A stretch of 64,000 nucleotides of DNA from Melampsora larici-populina 98AG31. Its lineage: Eukaryota; Basidiomycota; Pucciniomycetes; Pucciniales; Melampsoraceae. This document shows positions 11,143 through 22,446 of this stretch, piece after piece. Numbering within the stretch: the first letter of the stretch is position 1; the number at the start of each line of letters is the position of its first letter. The notes under the pieces are model-generated. The model had not been told where the DNA came from. It searched no databases and saw only the letters and a list, made by a program, of their open reading frames with translations. Location: positions 3,009,352 through 3,073,351 of the forward strand of contig NW_006768767.1 of assembly GCF_000204055.1 (NCBI RefSeq). Direction: 5' to 3'. The position numbers and the translations under genes are program-made.

Positions 11143-12401
11143 CATACATTACAATCCAAATTGGTCACATTCCCATTGGTTAATAACCAATTACCAACTA
11201 CTAATTGTTTCATTGATGAATCACTGAGGATTTGAGTCCAATGATACCTTAGATTTTTCAATCTGAGGTAAGTTTGTTGGCTGTGCAGTGTGTTGATTCT
11301 TGTTTAGGTGTACAGGAAGAAACTGTTAAGATAGTTGAATAGTGTTATGTGTTTTATGGATTGTTTGTTGATAAAAGGGGGAGAATGGGTGATTCAGAGT
11401 TGGCCCCTAACTTGCTTCAACATCAGGCATTAACAATAGGGGCTTCCCATGGCTCACAGCTCTACAGCGCACCCATGTGAGTTTAGGGGCTGAGAATCCT
11501 GTATCTCCAAGAGTACTGTTTTTGCCTCAGAGAGTTTATAGGTGCTGATCACCATTCCAAGAATGGTTGATTGAGAATTTGTCAAGAGCCCATCATTGCA
11601 GCACTAGATAAAATGACTGTAGTTGATTATGCCAGTTTTCTCTAGATTTCACTTAACCACACCTGATGTGTGCATTGCCAAGGCCAGAGTTTGCCAAATC
11701 TTACTAACCAATGAGAAAAGGATGGTCTTGCTGTTGGCCATGAAAGCCAAACAACCATAGTCAAGGATTTGGCAGATGTATCTCAAAAGATGTGAAAGCA
11801 ATGGTCACAAGGACACATGATCATCAGTATTGGAGGATCCTCTTCCTTCCATCTTGCTTAACTTTGTAAAAAGAAAAAAAACTGGACAAAACCTCAAGTA
11901 TTGGTTTTGCACGGATTGTTCCCAAATAATTGGTCATGTTTATTGCCTTCCGTCGATCCACCTGTAGTGTTGATCATGGAAGGTTGCCCGGGATGTGAGA
12001 TGATGCCGAAGGCGATGCACGGCAAGCTTGATAAATTTTCACAGGGTACAGGATGAGACAGGTTGAATTGAAAGGGTTTGAAGTGTTGAATGAAGCCGGG
12101 CCAGGGTTCCGTTCAAAGATTGAGTTGGCTTGGCTGATGTGATTGGGAATTTAAGACTTAAAACTCAATTTTAGTAGATTTCAGTTTCATTCCACCACTC
12201 CAGAACACTCTACTAATCACACTTGACTCACATAGACTCTCATCAACAACTTGTCAATATCATTCATCAAACATTTCATGATATCCATCAATTCATTCTC
12301 AACTCTTACAAACTGATTCTTGACTTGACCTACTTCAACCAAGCTCACTACCTCAACCTCAAGCTGCTTAACTTTTTCATCACTCGGAATTCAATTGGGA
12401 T
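11143..12401. promoter_or_regulatory. Upstream region of SPA2
   Basis: About 1.26 kb with no convincing coding frame. The last 200 bp before the ATG at 12402 are pyrimidine-rich and CA-rich (CTCATCAACAACTTG, CCTCAACCTCAAG), typical of a fungal leader. No specific factor site can be named. Confidence 0.4.
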
Positions 12402-15400
12402 ATGTCTCGATACCCCACTACCCCTCAAAGTCAATTCGACAATCAGTCTATTGGTCTTTCAAGTTATCAGCGTTCCGAAACAAGGCCTTCTCCATCATCT
12501 AGGTCTCAACCTACCACATCATCAAATAATTATCCCTCCTCAAATACGGGTAGCTCTGCCCCTGACCCCGAACAAAGTCGTCGTACTGCTCGAATACATT
12601 ATGACCAATTGAATGGCTGGCTCTATCAGGGCCAGGGCAGTAACTCAAAAAGTCGGTCAAACAAATTTTTGCATATCGATCCCTTTACTGGAACTCATCA
12701 TTATCAACCATATCTGTTTTCTCAGGCTCTCAGAACCGAACCAATCCTCGTGACAAGCTCACTCGTCTGACTCGTCAACAGTTTCAAGAACTAAGTACTG
12801 ATGTATACGATGAACTTTGTCGAAGAATCGAACGCGGAGAACAGGATGGTGGCGAAGGCAAAGGAGGATGTGAGTCCACCTTGAATGCTCGACCGATAGC
12901 ACTAGAATTGTCCATTGACCCGCCCTCTCTTATCGAATCGGAAAACTCTTCAAGCCCCCTTTTTGCTCTCCCGAGATGAATATCATCCCAAACGTAACCA
13001 AGCTCGACAGAAATTAGCTACCCTTCCTCGTTCGAGATTCAAAGATTTGGCAAGTGATGTATTCTTTGAACTGGAACGTCGATATCCTGAATTCCTTGAA
13101 CCCGAGGTCAGTCCTTCCTACTTCACCTAACGAGGCATCTCCTAATTTGTCCTCCATTGCTAACTCCATTGTATTCATTTCACAGTTCGCCCCAACTCCC
13201 CCACGCAACAATTATCCCAATTCTCAAGCTAGTAGTAACAAACCTCCCTCAGATCCTCGACACAGACTGCCACCCAATCCTTCACAGGCATCTTCGTCAT
13301 CCAAGCCACCCCTTCGCCCTCTCCAGCCTAGTAACGGTGTAGCTGGTGGTGTACTTGCAAACGATGTGATTGTACCCGACAAATCTACGTTTGTGATGGA
13401 TCAAAATGAGGCTTATGACGATGCATCGTCCATACGGTCCGGTCCGTCAAAATTGTCCCTCAAATCTAATCCACTATCGTCGGAGCGCGAAAGGGATAAT
13501 CAGCGAGAGAGAGACCGACCACCTGAGACGGCATCGACTGAACGGAGCGATTACTTTGGCGTTGGTAACAGTAGTAAACGTGGTTCAGGCAGTCTATCAT
13601 CATTGAAATATATATCCAACAAGAGCCTTCCTTCTGAACCTCGCTCACCGGTTAAAGATAGATCCGGTAGCATTAGGTCGACTCATGAATATGAACGACG
13701 GATCTCAGTTATGCAAACCAAGATCAAGAACCTTGAACAAGAGCTTGAACAGACCCAACGGCTGACGGAAATGCGCGCTGAAGACTCTGAAAGGATCAGT
13801 GATCTAGAAGAACAGCTGACTACTATGAAAGAGGTAAGAGCTTTCACTGACCACCCAATCAATAGTTTGTCTTTCTAATGCGTTTTACACTTTCCAGCGA
13901 TGTGCACGTCAGAGGGAAGAGTTGAAGGAACTTGAAGACAACCTAGAAGACCAAAGAAACTCAAACTCAAGAGAGATGCAACTGGCGAACGAAGAAATTA
14001 GTCGTTTGAAACAAGAGATTGGAGACTTGGAACGAGAGAATTCTAGGGCGGCTAACAAGCCATCATTAGCCAGTACAGCCATTGTTGATCGATTAAAGGA
14101 CGAAGTGAAGGATCTGTTAAACGAGTTACGACAATTGCAAATCAAACAAGACGAATTGGTAGCAGACCGGGAGGCGGATCAAGAAACAATACGTGAATTG
14201 GAAGAAGACGTCACGTTCAACAAAAAACGATATGAAGCCGCCAAGACCGAATTACGCCATCTGAAACGTAAGCCGACAAGTCTAAGACCCTTCGAGTTCA
14301 AAACTGACTTGATCAAATTTGTTAACTCAAAACAGGTACATCGGTACTTCATGCTACCAAGAATTTTATCCCCAGCGAACGTTTTCCGGTCACTGGGAAC
14401 GGTGCCATTGCAGATATCCACTTTACGGCTTTTACATCATCGATCGATGAACTTTTACAGGCTGGTCGATCAAATGGCAACAATGAAGTCATCACCGCTA
14501 TGCGAACGGTTATCACAGCTGTCGGTACCGTAGATGAAGACATTCAACAGTTTGAAGCCAATATATCACGGACTAATTCACTATCATCAGAAGATCGAGA
14601 CAAACTTGAAGGTCTTAAAGCTCGTATTAATGCTACCCTTAGCAACCTTATCACGGCGGCAAAGAATCATGTTGTGAGCTTGGGTTTGTCACCGATCAGC
14701 TTGTTAGATGCGGCATCAAGTCATCTGAGTTTTAGTATGATTGAATTGGTCAAGTTGGTTGGGATGCGGAAAGCTAATACAATGGAGGTTGAACGTTATG
14801 AAAACTATCATTCTAACGGTCGACAGGATGAAGATGATGATAGTTTATCAATCCTTGCTTCTCAAACTCAATTTTCACATCTGAACAAGAATGGAAATGG
14901 TTCTATTGACAAGAATTCAAATAAGCCATCTCTCAAAATCATTAGAGACCAACAAAAGGAAGATACCAAATTAACATCTTTAAGATCACCATTTCCTCTG
15001 AAACCTCTTCATATTCGACCTGACGAGAATCGATTTCCTGATACTCGTCAGCCTGTCACACCTCCTAAAACACCTTTTAAAAACATTCGAGACCTTCAAT
15101 CTGCTTATGATGGTACTACTTCACCTGAAGCTGGACATCGTTCACAGCAATCAGCTTCGATTAGCAAACTTGGAAGTAAATACGAAGCTATACGATCACC
15201 TAGTGGATTTGATGGTAGTAACGAATCTGATTTAAGAGATTCGGCTTCTGGTTCATCTACCACTAATCTTGAAAAAGTTTTTGATTCACCTCCACGTCGA
15301 GCTAATGTTGAGATCAATCCACTTCCAACTTCTAATGGTACATCAAGAGGCTTAGCTCAATATGAAGATTCAGATGTAAAAGATATCAGTAACTTTGGAT

Positions 15401-15839
15401 TAGGAGTCTCAAGGGCTGAGGATGAGGAACGAGAGAAATTGAAAGTGAGTTAAAACTACAAAACTTGAAGTATACACACATAAAACTAATGATGATTTTT
15501 CCTTTCTTTTAGGCATATCTCGAAACTCAAACCGAATCGATTGTAGCATATATTCAAACTTTATTATCAGCCATTAGAGGAGGAGGAGCACAAGGAAGTC
15601 AAGCCTTGACTGAAAACTTAACTCAAATCATTACGATCGTTTCATCAATTGTGGCCATGACAACAGATTCATTACCTCCTAAACCTGAAACCGATCGAAT
15701 CTTGAATGAATTATCAAATAATTGTAATAGGTTAAGTGAAATGCAAGAGATTAGTGGATCTACTATTTTTACTAAACAAACTAAACAAGCTATGGCTGCT
15801 GCTAGTTTTGGTGTGGCTAAAGCTTTGAAGGAATTGTGA
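12402..15839 (+). CDS. SPA2: Spa2-type polarisome scaffold protein
   Basis: Spa2 organises polarised growth at hyphal tips by bringing formin, MAP-kinase and Rab-GAP partners to the cortex. The seven-exon model (12402-12639, 12726-12869, 12955-13106, 13186-13833, 13898-14267, 14336-15444, 15513-15839) closes in phase and gives 995 residues. Two Spa2-homology (GIT-SHD) repeats stand near the N terminus: PRDKLTRLTRQQFQELSTDV (about 86-105) and ARQKLATLPRSRFKDLASDV (about 143-162). After a Ser/Pro-rich linker comes a long coiled coil (about 345-520), then a helical region (about 525-620) like the conserved C-terminal part of Spa2/GIT proteins. Next is a disordered Ser/Pro-rich stretch, then a last helical segment in exon 7. 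The start is the ATG that begins MSRYPTTPQS. The intron 3 donor is the weaker GTCAGT. Confidence 0.93.
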
Positions 15840-16527
15840 GTGATTGGATTTGAGTTGCAAAGAAAAAAAAAACTTGGTGGATTTCGATTTGATTTCATTT
15901 GACTGATTCTTTTTTTTTGGAAACTTTTTCTTTGATTTAGGAATTCATATATTGCTGGTGATGATGTAACTTCTGTACTTTAAATGAAATAATTAAATGA
16001 AACACCAAAAAAAACATTGAAAGAAAAAATGTCATATATATATATATATGTTTTATTGAATGTGTGTGTGTTTTTTTCATAAAAAAGATTTTATCATCTT
16101 TTGTTCATCTTTTTTTTCCCTACCTGTGAACTTTCCTTTTTTTTATTAAATTCTAATGATCATCATATTAAATTTAACAAATCATCCATTTTTCTTTTCT
16201 CCATTTTTTCTTCTCACAAATTACTTAATAAAATACACCACCATAACTCTGAGTGTTTTGTTTGTTTTGTTTTCCTATTGTTTTTTTTTTCTCTATATAT
16301 GTGTTTCAAACTCCCCTCTCTTTTGATATTTTGGATGTGGTTCAATTATAAGTTACGATGTAATTCCTTTTTTTAAATATTATGATGATCAGGTTGTTGA
16401 TTTTTTTTTAAATTATATTTTTAAAAAGATATTTTTAAGGGTTGAAAAGATTAAAGGAGATTTATGAAATTGAAAATTGATCGATATATATGTACAAAGG
16501 TGCCTTCTCAGAGCAAATGCATAGTAA
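15840..16527. other. 3' flank of SPA2, very AT-rich
   Basis: Poly-T and poly-A tracts with a short (TA)n run near 16036-16048 and a short GT run near 16060. Consistent with a 3' UTR and terminator. No gene seen. Confidence 0.5.
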
Positions 16528-16881
16528 GAGCATCCACAGTGGTGGGCTCCAAATCGGGGCTCCAAATCGAGCGAATTCAAATTTGGTGGGGCCCCAAATC
16601 AATCCGGATGCAGTCGTTCGGACTTCAAAAGTGTAGATTCTATGTGTTACACACACTTTGAGATTGGTACGCGTGGGCTTACATGTGTGAGGTATGGGAT
16701 TGAACAAGTGCGGGAATTTGGAGCCCGGCTTTTTGTTGCCAAATATGTAGCCCAAAGCTCGAAATTTGAAGCCGGCTACAAAAAAATTTGGCGATGGGGA
16801 CTGCCATTGCACCAAAAAATCGGGGCTCAGTCACCAAATTTGGCGATAGCCCCGATTTGGAGCCCACCACTGTGGATGCTC
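16528..16881. mobile_element. PIF/Harbinger-like MITE 1
   Basis: A 354-bp element bounded by inverted copies of GAGCATCCACAGTGGTGGGC. The similarity continues through GGGCTCCAAATCGGGGCT, giving termini over 30 bp long. Direct TAA duplications flank it (16525-16527 and 16882-16884), the TWA target used by PIF/Harbinger transposons. No coding capacity. Confidence 0.8.
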
Positions 16882-16890
16882 TAAGGAGAG

Positions 16891-17035
16891 TTAGGGGATA
16901 CAAAGTAGAAAGCCGGGCACGTGCCCGGGTACGTGTCCACAAGTCCAGATCCCGATTTTACAGCCAAGATTTGGGATCTGGACTTGTGGGCACATGCCCG
17001 GGCACGTGCCCGGCTTTCTACTTTGTATCCCCTAA
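16891..17035. mobile_element. 145-bp foldback element
   Basis: Two roughly 63-bp arms (16891-16953 and 16973-17035) are almost perfect inverted copies. They start TTAGGGGATACAAAGTAGAA and contain CCGGGCACGTGCCCGG, itself a palindrome. Only about 19 bp separate the arms, so it could form a long hairpin. GAG stands on both sides (16888-16890 and 17036-17038) and may be the target duplication. Confidence 0.75.
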
Positions 17036-17354
17036 GAGCATCTCCTATCGTTCGAGTAAATTTTCAGTAAATTTTCTGTACGTAGGTGTTCGGTACAGTA
17101 TCAATCGGTACAGAACTGTCGAAATCCACTATCGTTGGAAAGAAAGTGCCTTGGTACAGTACCAAATGGTGAGAACAATGGTTTCCCCGCAGATACCGAA
17201 TCAGTAGAGGTCCAGTAAATTTGCTGGACCTCTACAGAATTTTGACCAATTCGGTGGATACCGAATCGTGTTTTAGACACGATTGGGGAATTTGAGGGTC
17301 GGTACAGTAAAATTTACCGTACCGAAGCCCTTTACCGAGACGATAGGAGATGCT
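17036..17354. mobile_element. PIF/Harbinger-like MITE 2
   Basis: A 319-bp element starting GAGCATCTCCTATCG and ending in the inverted form CGATAGGAGATGCT, with TAA on each side (17033-17035 and 17355-17357). The interior is built from repeats of GGTACAGTAAATTT-like words. Its right end is an inverted relative of the left end of the next element, so both belong to one family. Confidence 0.75.
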
Positions 17355-17357
17355 TAA

Positions 17358-18209
17358 GAGCATCCACTATCGTCTCTGTAAATGGCCTCGGTACGGTAAA
17401 TTTTACTGAAATTTACCGTACCGAGCCTCGAAATTCCCAATCGTGGTCAAAATACAGATCTGTACCAACAGAATCGGTGGAAAATCGGTAGGGGTCCAGC
17501 AAATATACTGGACCTCTACCGAATCGGTATGTGGAAAAGTACTGGACTTTACCGAGGCGCACATCACATCCCACTCCCAAAAGTCAAAGTTTGACTACAC
17601 CTCTGCCTTTGATTCTACTCTCGATCCACCTACATACACCAAACTTGCCATTCATCCTGATTCCCAGCATACCTATCACACATTGTTACTGCTGACCACT
17701 GTCACCAAGTCTCCCTGTTCTCAAATCATCTGTTTTCAAATCAGGTTTTTTGAATCGTTTGCTTTCAAATCTTTTTTCTCATATTGCTCGTTTTCAAATC
17801 GTTTTTTGAATCGTTTGTTTCAAAACGTCTGTTAGATCAGTTGTTTCTGAATCAATGATTCTCCAAACTATTGTTTGTTCTCAAACTGAGATGTCAACTC
17901 ATGAGCAACCCCAAAAAGTCCAACTTGATTGAGATTTGCAGTTTTTTTACGGAGAGCGCGATTGTGGGACAGGGTCCATTCTGTACGGTACGTACCGTAC
18001 AGAATGGTACAGTCATTTAAGAAAAGCTTGCCCCAAATTGCCCGCAAAACTCAAGCGAATTGGCGGGGAATTTGGGGCAAGCTCTTCTTAAATGACTGTA
18101 TATACTGAAACGATAGTGGATTTCCACCTTTCTGTACCTAATTTTACTGTACTTTGAAATCGGTACTGTAAAATTTACTGAACTTTTACTGTAACGATAG
18201 TGGATGCTC
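17358..18209. mobile_element. PIF/Harbinger-like non-autonomous element 3
   Basis: An 852-bp element with ends GAGCATCCACTATCGT and inverted ACGATAGTGGATGCTC, flanked by TAA (17355-17357, shared with MITE 2, and 18210-18212). Inside are a perfect 32-bp palindrome (17976-18007) and a second inverted pair (TTGCCCCAAATT/AATTTGGGGCAA, about 18028-18082). The middle (about 17570-17940) has different, gene-like composition, perhaps captured sequence, but no convincing ORF. Confidence 0.7.
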
Positions 18210-18423
18210 TAAGTGAACTTCATTTTAAGATTGGGATGATGACGATTTTACATACATGACAGACACTCAAAGTACACTACATACATACACAAGCATTCCT
18301 TAATAGCCGAACTCAAAGTATCCCTATCCGTACCTCACATTAACTACATTCGAACTTCATTCAAGCTTAATCAACAACTTGCTTACTAGCTTATCACCAT
18401 CATCCATATCACCACTCAAGAAC

Positions 18424-19695
18424 ATGAATCAAAATGACGAAGCAGATACTACACCAAAGGTCATCAATTTGGCACATCTACCACCACTTGCTCAAGCTTT
18501 TGCCGGGGCGATCGGGGCGACAGTCTCTAACGCTTTAGTTTATCCACTTGACTTGGTACGCAGAGTGTAAACACATTCATGAATCACAAACAGATCTAAT
18601 GGTTCTAATCATCTCTGCTCTTTCCTTCCTTAGATCACTACCCGTATGCAAACCCGTCCTATACGAACAGGTACAAGGGTGCAAGGCTCAGAGACGAACC
18701 TGACGAGACCAGGCCTGAGTCGTCAGACTTCTATGGCTCACTCTGAAAAATCGTATATGACGACTACTACCGCTCGAATTGGAGCTCGAAGACGAAATTA
18801 TTCAACTGTTAGAGAATCGTTTTTTACAATCTTACGGATCGAACCTGATGGACTTCGAGCGTTTTATCATGGACTTTTAATTGATACTTGTGCAACGATG
18901 TTAAGTAGCTTTGTTTATTTTTATGTTTATACTTTACTACATAAACTTTTAGCTATAGCCAAACGACATCAATCAAAAGGATTATCTAGTAAATTCAATT
19001 TAGGATCTATGCAAGGTGTCTTAGGTGAATTGCTCATGGGTGCATTGGCTGGAATGATGTCAAAGGCTTTTACGTGTCCACTCAGTAATATTACAGTTCG
19101 TCTTCAAACTTCGAAACCTACACCAAGACCGACCCCTAGAGTGATGGACACTCCTATAAGTGAAAATCCACCTTCGATCATCGGTTCTGGTTCAGATTCC
19201 GATTCCGATTCAGATGATGAATCAAACGATCGATCTCGAAAAGTTTTAGTGATTATCAATTCCATCAAAAGAGAAAGAGGTTGGTTAGGATTTTGGTCAG
19301 GTTATTTAAATAATTGTATTTTAACTTTAAATCCATCCATGACATTTTACTTAATGAAATTATTTGTAAGACCGAAATCAAGTTTTTTTGAAACGTTTCT
19401 TGGATCAGCCATCGCATCCAACTGTGCAACGATTTTAACTTATCCTTTAATCCTTTCAAAAACTTTGATTCAAACTAAAGGAGGAAAACAAACAGCTTAC
19501 AAGATTTTAAAACAAAGGTTCATCAAATCAGGTGGTGATTGGAAAACTTCATTCTTTATGGGATTAGGTGGTCAACTCGCAAAAGGATTTATTGGTCAAG
19601 GTGTGACGATGTCGGTGAAAAGTCAATTGGAAAAGTTAATGATCATCCTTTATGTGAAGATGAAAGTAGAGAAAGTGATGAGGATGAAGGTATAA
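18424..19695 (+). CDS. Mitochondrial carrier family protein, peroxisomal PMP47-like
   Basis: Six-helix solute carrier of the SLC25 type. Two exons (18424-18555 and 18634-19695; 78-bp intron, phase 0) encode 397 residues. Three carrier repeats are recognisable from YPLDLITTRMQT, CPLSNITVRLQT and YPLILSKTLIQT. The mid-protein signatures GLRAFYHGLLIDTCATMLSS and GYLNNCILTLNPSMTFYLMK resemble the peroxisomal PMP47/ANT1 subfamily, which exchanges adenine nucleotides, more than standard mitochondrial ADP/ATP or citrate carriers. A Ser/Asp-rich linker (GSDSDSDSDDESND) sits between repeats 2 and 3. Carrier membership is clear. The peroxisomal assignment and substrate are inferences. The MITE cluster ends 214 bp upstream of the start. 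Confidence 0.85.
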
Positions 19696-20351
19696 TTTCA
19701 AAATCTTTGGTTACCATGATTTTGGATGTGTTGAAGAAGGTCAAATTCAGTGGTGTTTTAATGTACAAAAATAATCAATTTTGTCTTCGCTGGCCCCCAA
19801 AGAATAAATAAGAAAATGTACAAGTTTAAGTTGATTGGAGAACAGCCAATTTGATGTAAAAGAAAGAATTTCTGCAATCTTTGAATTTGAAAAAAAAACA
19901 AAATAAAAAAGACGGTGAATCACAGGCATGTAGCTAGAAGTCAAGTACGTAATTGCGTGTTGAAGCCAAGATAAAGAAACCATTTGAAAGATAGAAGCAG
20001 AGGTTGGAAAGGAAGGAGTCAAATTGTGCTTGATGAGCACTGAGCCGGTCAAAAGTAGGTTGGTTCATATCAGAACTAGTCTCTTTTAGGAGCTTCAAAT
20101 CAAAGAATACACTAACTGGACTAAAAGCGAGACTGAAAGACATGAGCAACCTGCTCAACGATGGGGCGGGGCACGGTTATGTGATCTCGCTATATCTTGC
20201 CGTGAGCCTCGGACGATGGGGCGGATGGGGTGCCCGCCGGGGTCTAAGTAAGCAGCACCACCGCCTGCGTAGTAGAACAATGGACTGCGTCATAGGACAA
20301 AATGCCATTGAAGAAGACATGAGTCAACTTGCTTCGATGTCCACTTCTCAA
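19696..20351. other. Intergenic, convergent 3' regions
   Basis: Lies between the ends of the plus-strand carrier gene and the minus-strand secreted-protein gene, so it should hold two 3' UTRs. On the minus strand about 20160-20258 a Gly-rich frame (GGGAAYLDPGGHP) follows a plausible acceptor and might be an alternative last exon of the secreted protein, but its phase does not match the model. Confidence 0.4.
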
Positions 20352-20847
20352 TTAGCTTAACCAAGCCCACCGCTCTTCCGCGCCAAGACTCAGAGGAGGG
20401 GCTTTGTCAAGCTAAACTTGAAATACAAAATTGAAAATACATACCTGCGTCTGGATAACTCCGCGTGTTGATCAGGAGTTCTAGTTGGAGAAGAAGAATG
20501 AAATGAGTGATGGTGGTGAATGTGACAGAGAAGAATTGAATGCTTACTCGAAATTTGAGTAGGAATCTCGCTGAATCAATTCTTGGGTCGCGGAATCCTT
20601 ACTGATCATTTTGTAAAGATAGAGGTGAATATCTCTTAATGAAATGAAAAGTCCAATGTTCAGAAGATGGCTTACGTTGGGATCGGGAAAGCGAGTGTGC
20701 AAGCTAAGATGAAATATCAAAGATTCAGATTGAAAGGTTTGATTTAGTATCATGGAAGAAAAATATTGAAATTGTTATATATATATGAGACCAATGAGAT
20801 TTACCTGCTGAAAGAGCAAAAGCGAAAATGATGGAAAAAGAGACCAT
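20352..20847 (-). CDS. Predicted small secreted protein (candidate)
   Basis: The ATG at 20847 opens MVSFSIIFAFALSA, and the next exon continues ACTLAFPIPN, giving a clear signal peptide with likely cleavage near residue 19 (TLA/FP). Five small exons (20805-20847, 20676-20703, 20548-20601, 20445-20480, 20352-20388) with GT-AG introns of 101, 74, 67 and 56 bp join in frame into 65 residues ending EERWAWLS. The mature part is hydrophilic with no cysteine. I recognise no family. Short, intron-rich secreted proteins beside repeats are common among rust effector candidates, but that role is only a guess. The last two exons are the least certain. Confidence 0.5.
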
Positions 20848-21548
20848 GATCAAATCAAATCAAAAAATAAACCAAAAAATAGATATTTCTTGATTTTCTT
20901 GATTGATGAAAAGCCTGGCAGGATTTTTGAAAAAAATGAAAAAGAAACGAAACAGTCGAGAGTTTTTATCGTGTGTGTTTATGGAAGCGTGCGTGAAGGT
21001 CCAAGGATCGTGGGAGTCATCTAATATCAGAGTTCGGACACCGAGTCAAAGTATGCTTGGTGCCAGAAGGGAAACTCAACAAAGTCCCACACTGACTCTC
21101 GCACGCTTCGAGCGCAGCGAGGAACTTATATGTATATTTGTGAAGAAAGCAATAACCGATAACTCATATGTAAGTACACTATAAAAAATCAAGATGAAAT
21201 TTCACAAATCATGATCTACCTATTTGTGAATAAAGCAATGGCCGAAAACGCATATGTAAGTAAGTAAAAGAAAACAAGATTCTGATTCGACAAGTTGGAA
21301 TCTGAGCGGAGACTGAGTTTCGATGGGGCAAGTTACAAAAGGGTGAGTAGATACGGAGTTAGTTGTTCCACCAGATAAAGTGTCTGCACAACTTCCATAA
21401 AAGATGAGAAAAAAATTAAAACATGATATAAAATTCAAACAAGAAGAGTAAGTTCAGTTTGATATGAGTTATTTTGAAAGCCATCAAGACTGCCCAGCTC
21501 GCGTATGTCTTCAGTTTCTAAAAAAAGTTCGATCCATTAGTCTCTGTG
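20848..21548. promoter_or_regulatory. Upstream region of the small secreted protein gene
   Basis: No convincing gene. The first 60 bp upstream of the start are A/T-rich (CAAATCAAATCAAAAAA on the plus strand). The rest contains only short frames without recognisable content. Confidence 0.35.
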
Positions 21549-21656
21549 TGATTGGCACTATAGAGATTCATATTTGTTTATATCCGGGGTCGTTCATCCC
21601 CAGGCCTCATGGAACTTATCGGATACCGTCGTGCCTTTGGGTATCCGTGCCAATCA
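21549..21656. repeat. Short inverted repeat, 108 bp
   Basis: TGATTGGCAC (21549-21558) and its inverted copy GTGCCAATCA (21647-21656) bracket a GC-richer segment that also holds a GGATAC...GTATCC stem. It may be a small MITE or a structured remnant. It does not fit a tRNA: there is no T-arm consensus. Confidence 0.4.
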
Positions 21657-21733
21657 TAAATGCACAGCCTCACTACCACTGCCGAATATAGCAATCATAT
21701 CAAAAAAATGACCATCACATCATCAATTTATTA

Positions 21734-21891
21734 AGGGTACTCAAAGTAAGTATGTACGTGTACATACTTTTTGCTATATACTTTTTTTGGCGGGGAAGGC
21801 GAGGCCAAAAGTATATTTTTTTTCTTTGTCCCCGCCAAAAAAAGTATGTAGCGAAAAGTATGTAGCGCTACATACTTTGCTTTGAGTACCC
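21734..21891. mobile_element. Small MITE with GGGTACTCAAAG termini
   Basis: Inverted termini GGGTACTCAAAG and CTTTGAGTACCC bracket about 155 bp. Subterminal TATGTA-rich arms and an inner GGCGGGG/CCCCGCC pair are also inverted, so nearly the whole element is palindromic. TTA lies at both edges (21731-21733 and 21892-21894), compatible with a 3-bp target duplication. Non-coding. Confidence 0.65.
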
Positions 21892-21894
21892 TTA

Positions 21895-22446
21895 TTCTTC
21901 GAGTGTAAGCATTGTTTATGAAATCATGTATGCATGCATGAGTAATTCCAAAAAAAAAAACAGTGGTTCATTTTCGAATTATTGTGACCCAAATTTGAAG
22001 AAATAATGTCCTTGGAGATCATAACTACAAAACTGTGGAAGTGATATTGATTGATTTATTCAACGAAAAGAACATGAAGAAGATTTATTGGATCTCACAA
22101 TTCACAAGTTTATTGAGATCACATTGCATGTATGTAATTTTAGGCAAAGTTTTTGCTTTATGTTGGGATTCTCGGACGATGAGAATTTCTTCAAGTAGGA
22201 AGTTGTGAGGGACCTATGGAGATTAGCGTTGTAGCTATACTGACCACAAACTTGGCAATAAACAAGTAGTTCTCCGTGCAGGAGGTTGATGGTCTGGCTG
22301 GTGTTAACAGGTGATATGATCAATCCTTCTGAACTCAAGTACTCTCAAAGGTGTGCGATGCTTGCCGCCATGTCCAATCATCAGGACGAAGCAAAATTTG
22401 AGACAAAGCTTGCCACAACACGAATTATGCTGTTTTGGATTATGTA
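21895..22446. other. Flank left of Tnp2-like copy 1
   Basis: No supported gene. Two short opposing frames (minus about 22102-22338, plus 22286-22519) have somewhat protein-like composition but no start context, splice structure or recognisable motif. The transposon inserts at 22447. Confidence 0.35.

Noticed and set aside
17443..17835. 130-codon frame inside element 3
   Set aside because: It starts without ATG support, spans MITE repeat sequence and is low-complexity (Phe/Ser) at its end.
20142..20360. Plus-strand 72-codon frame over the end of the secreted-protein locus
   Set aside because: It overlaps the 3' end of the better-supported minus-strand model and has no domain or signal.
21549..21656. 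tRNA gene
   Set aside because: There is a stem but no A- or B-box consensus, no anticodon arm of proper size and no T-loop GTTC.
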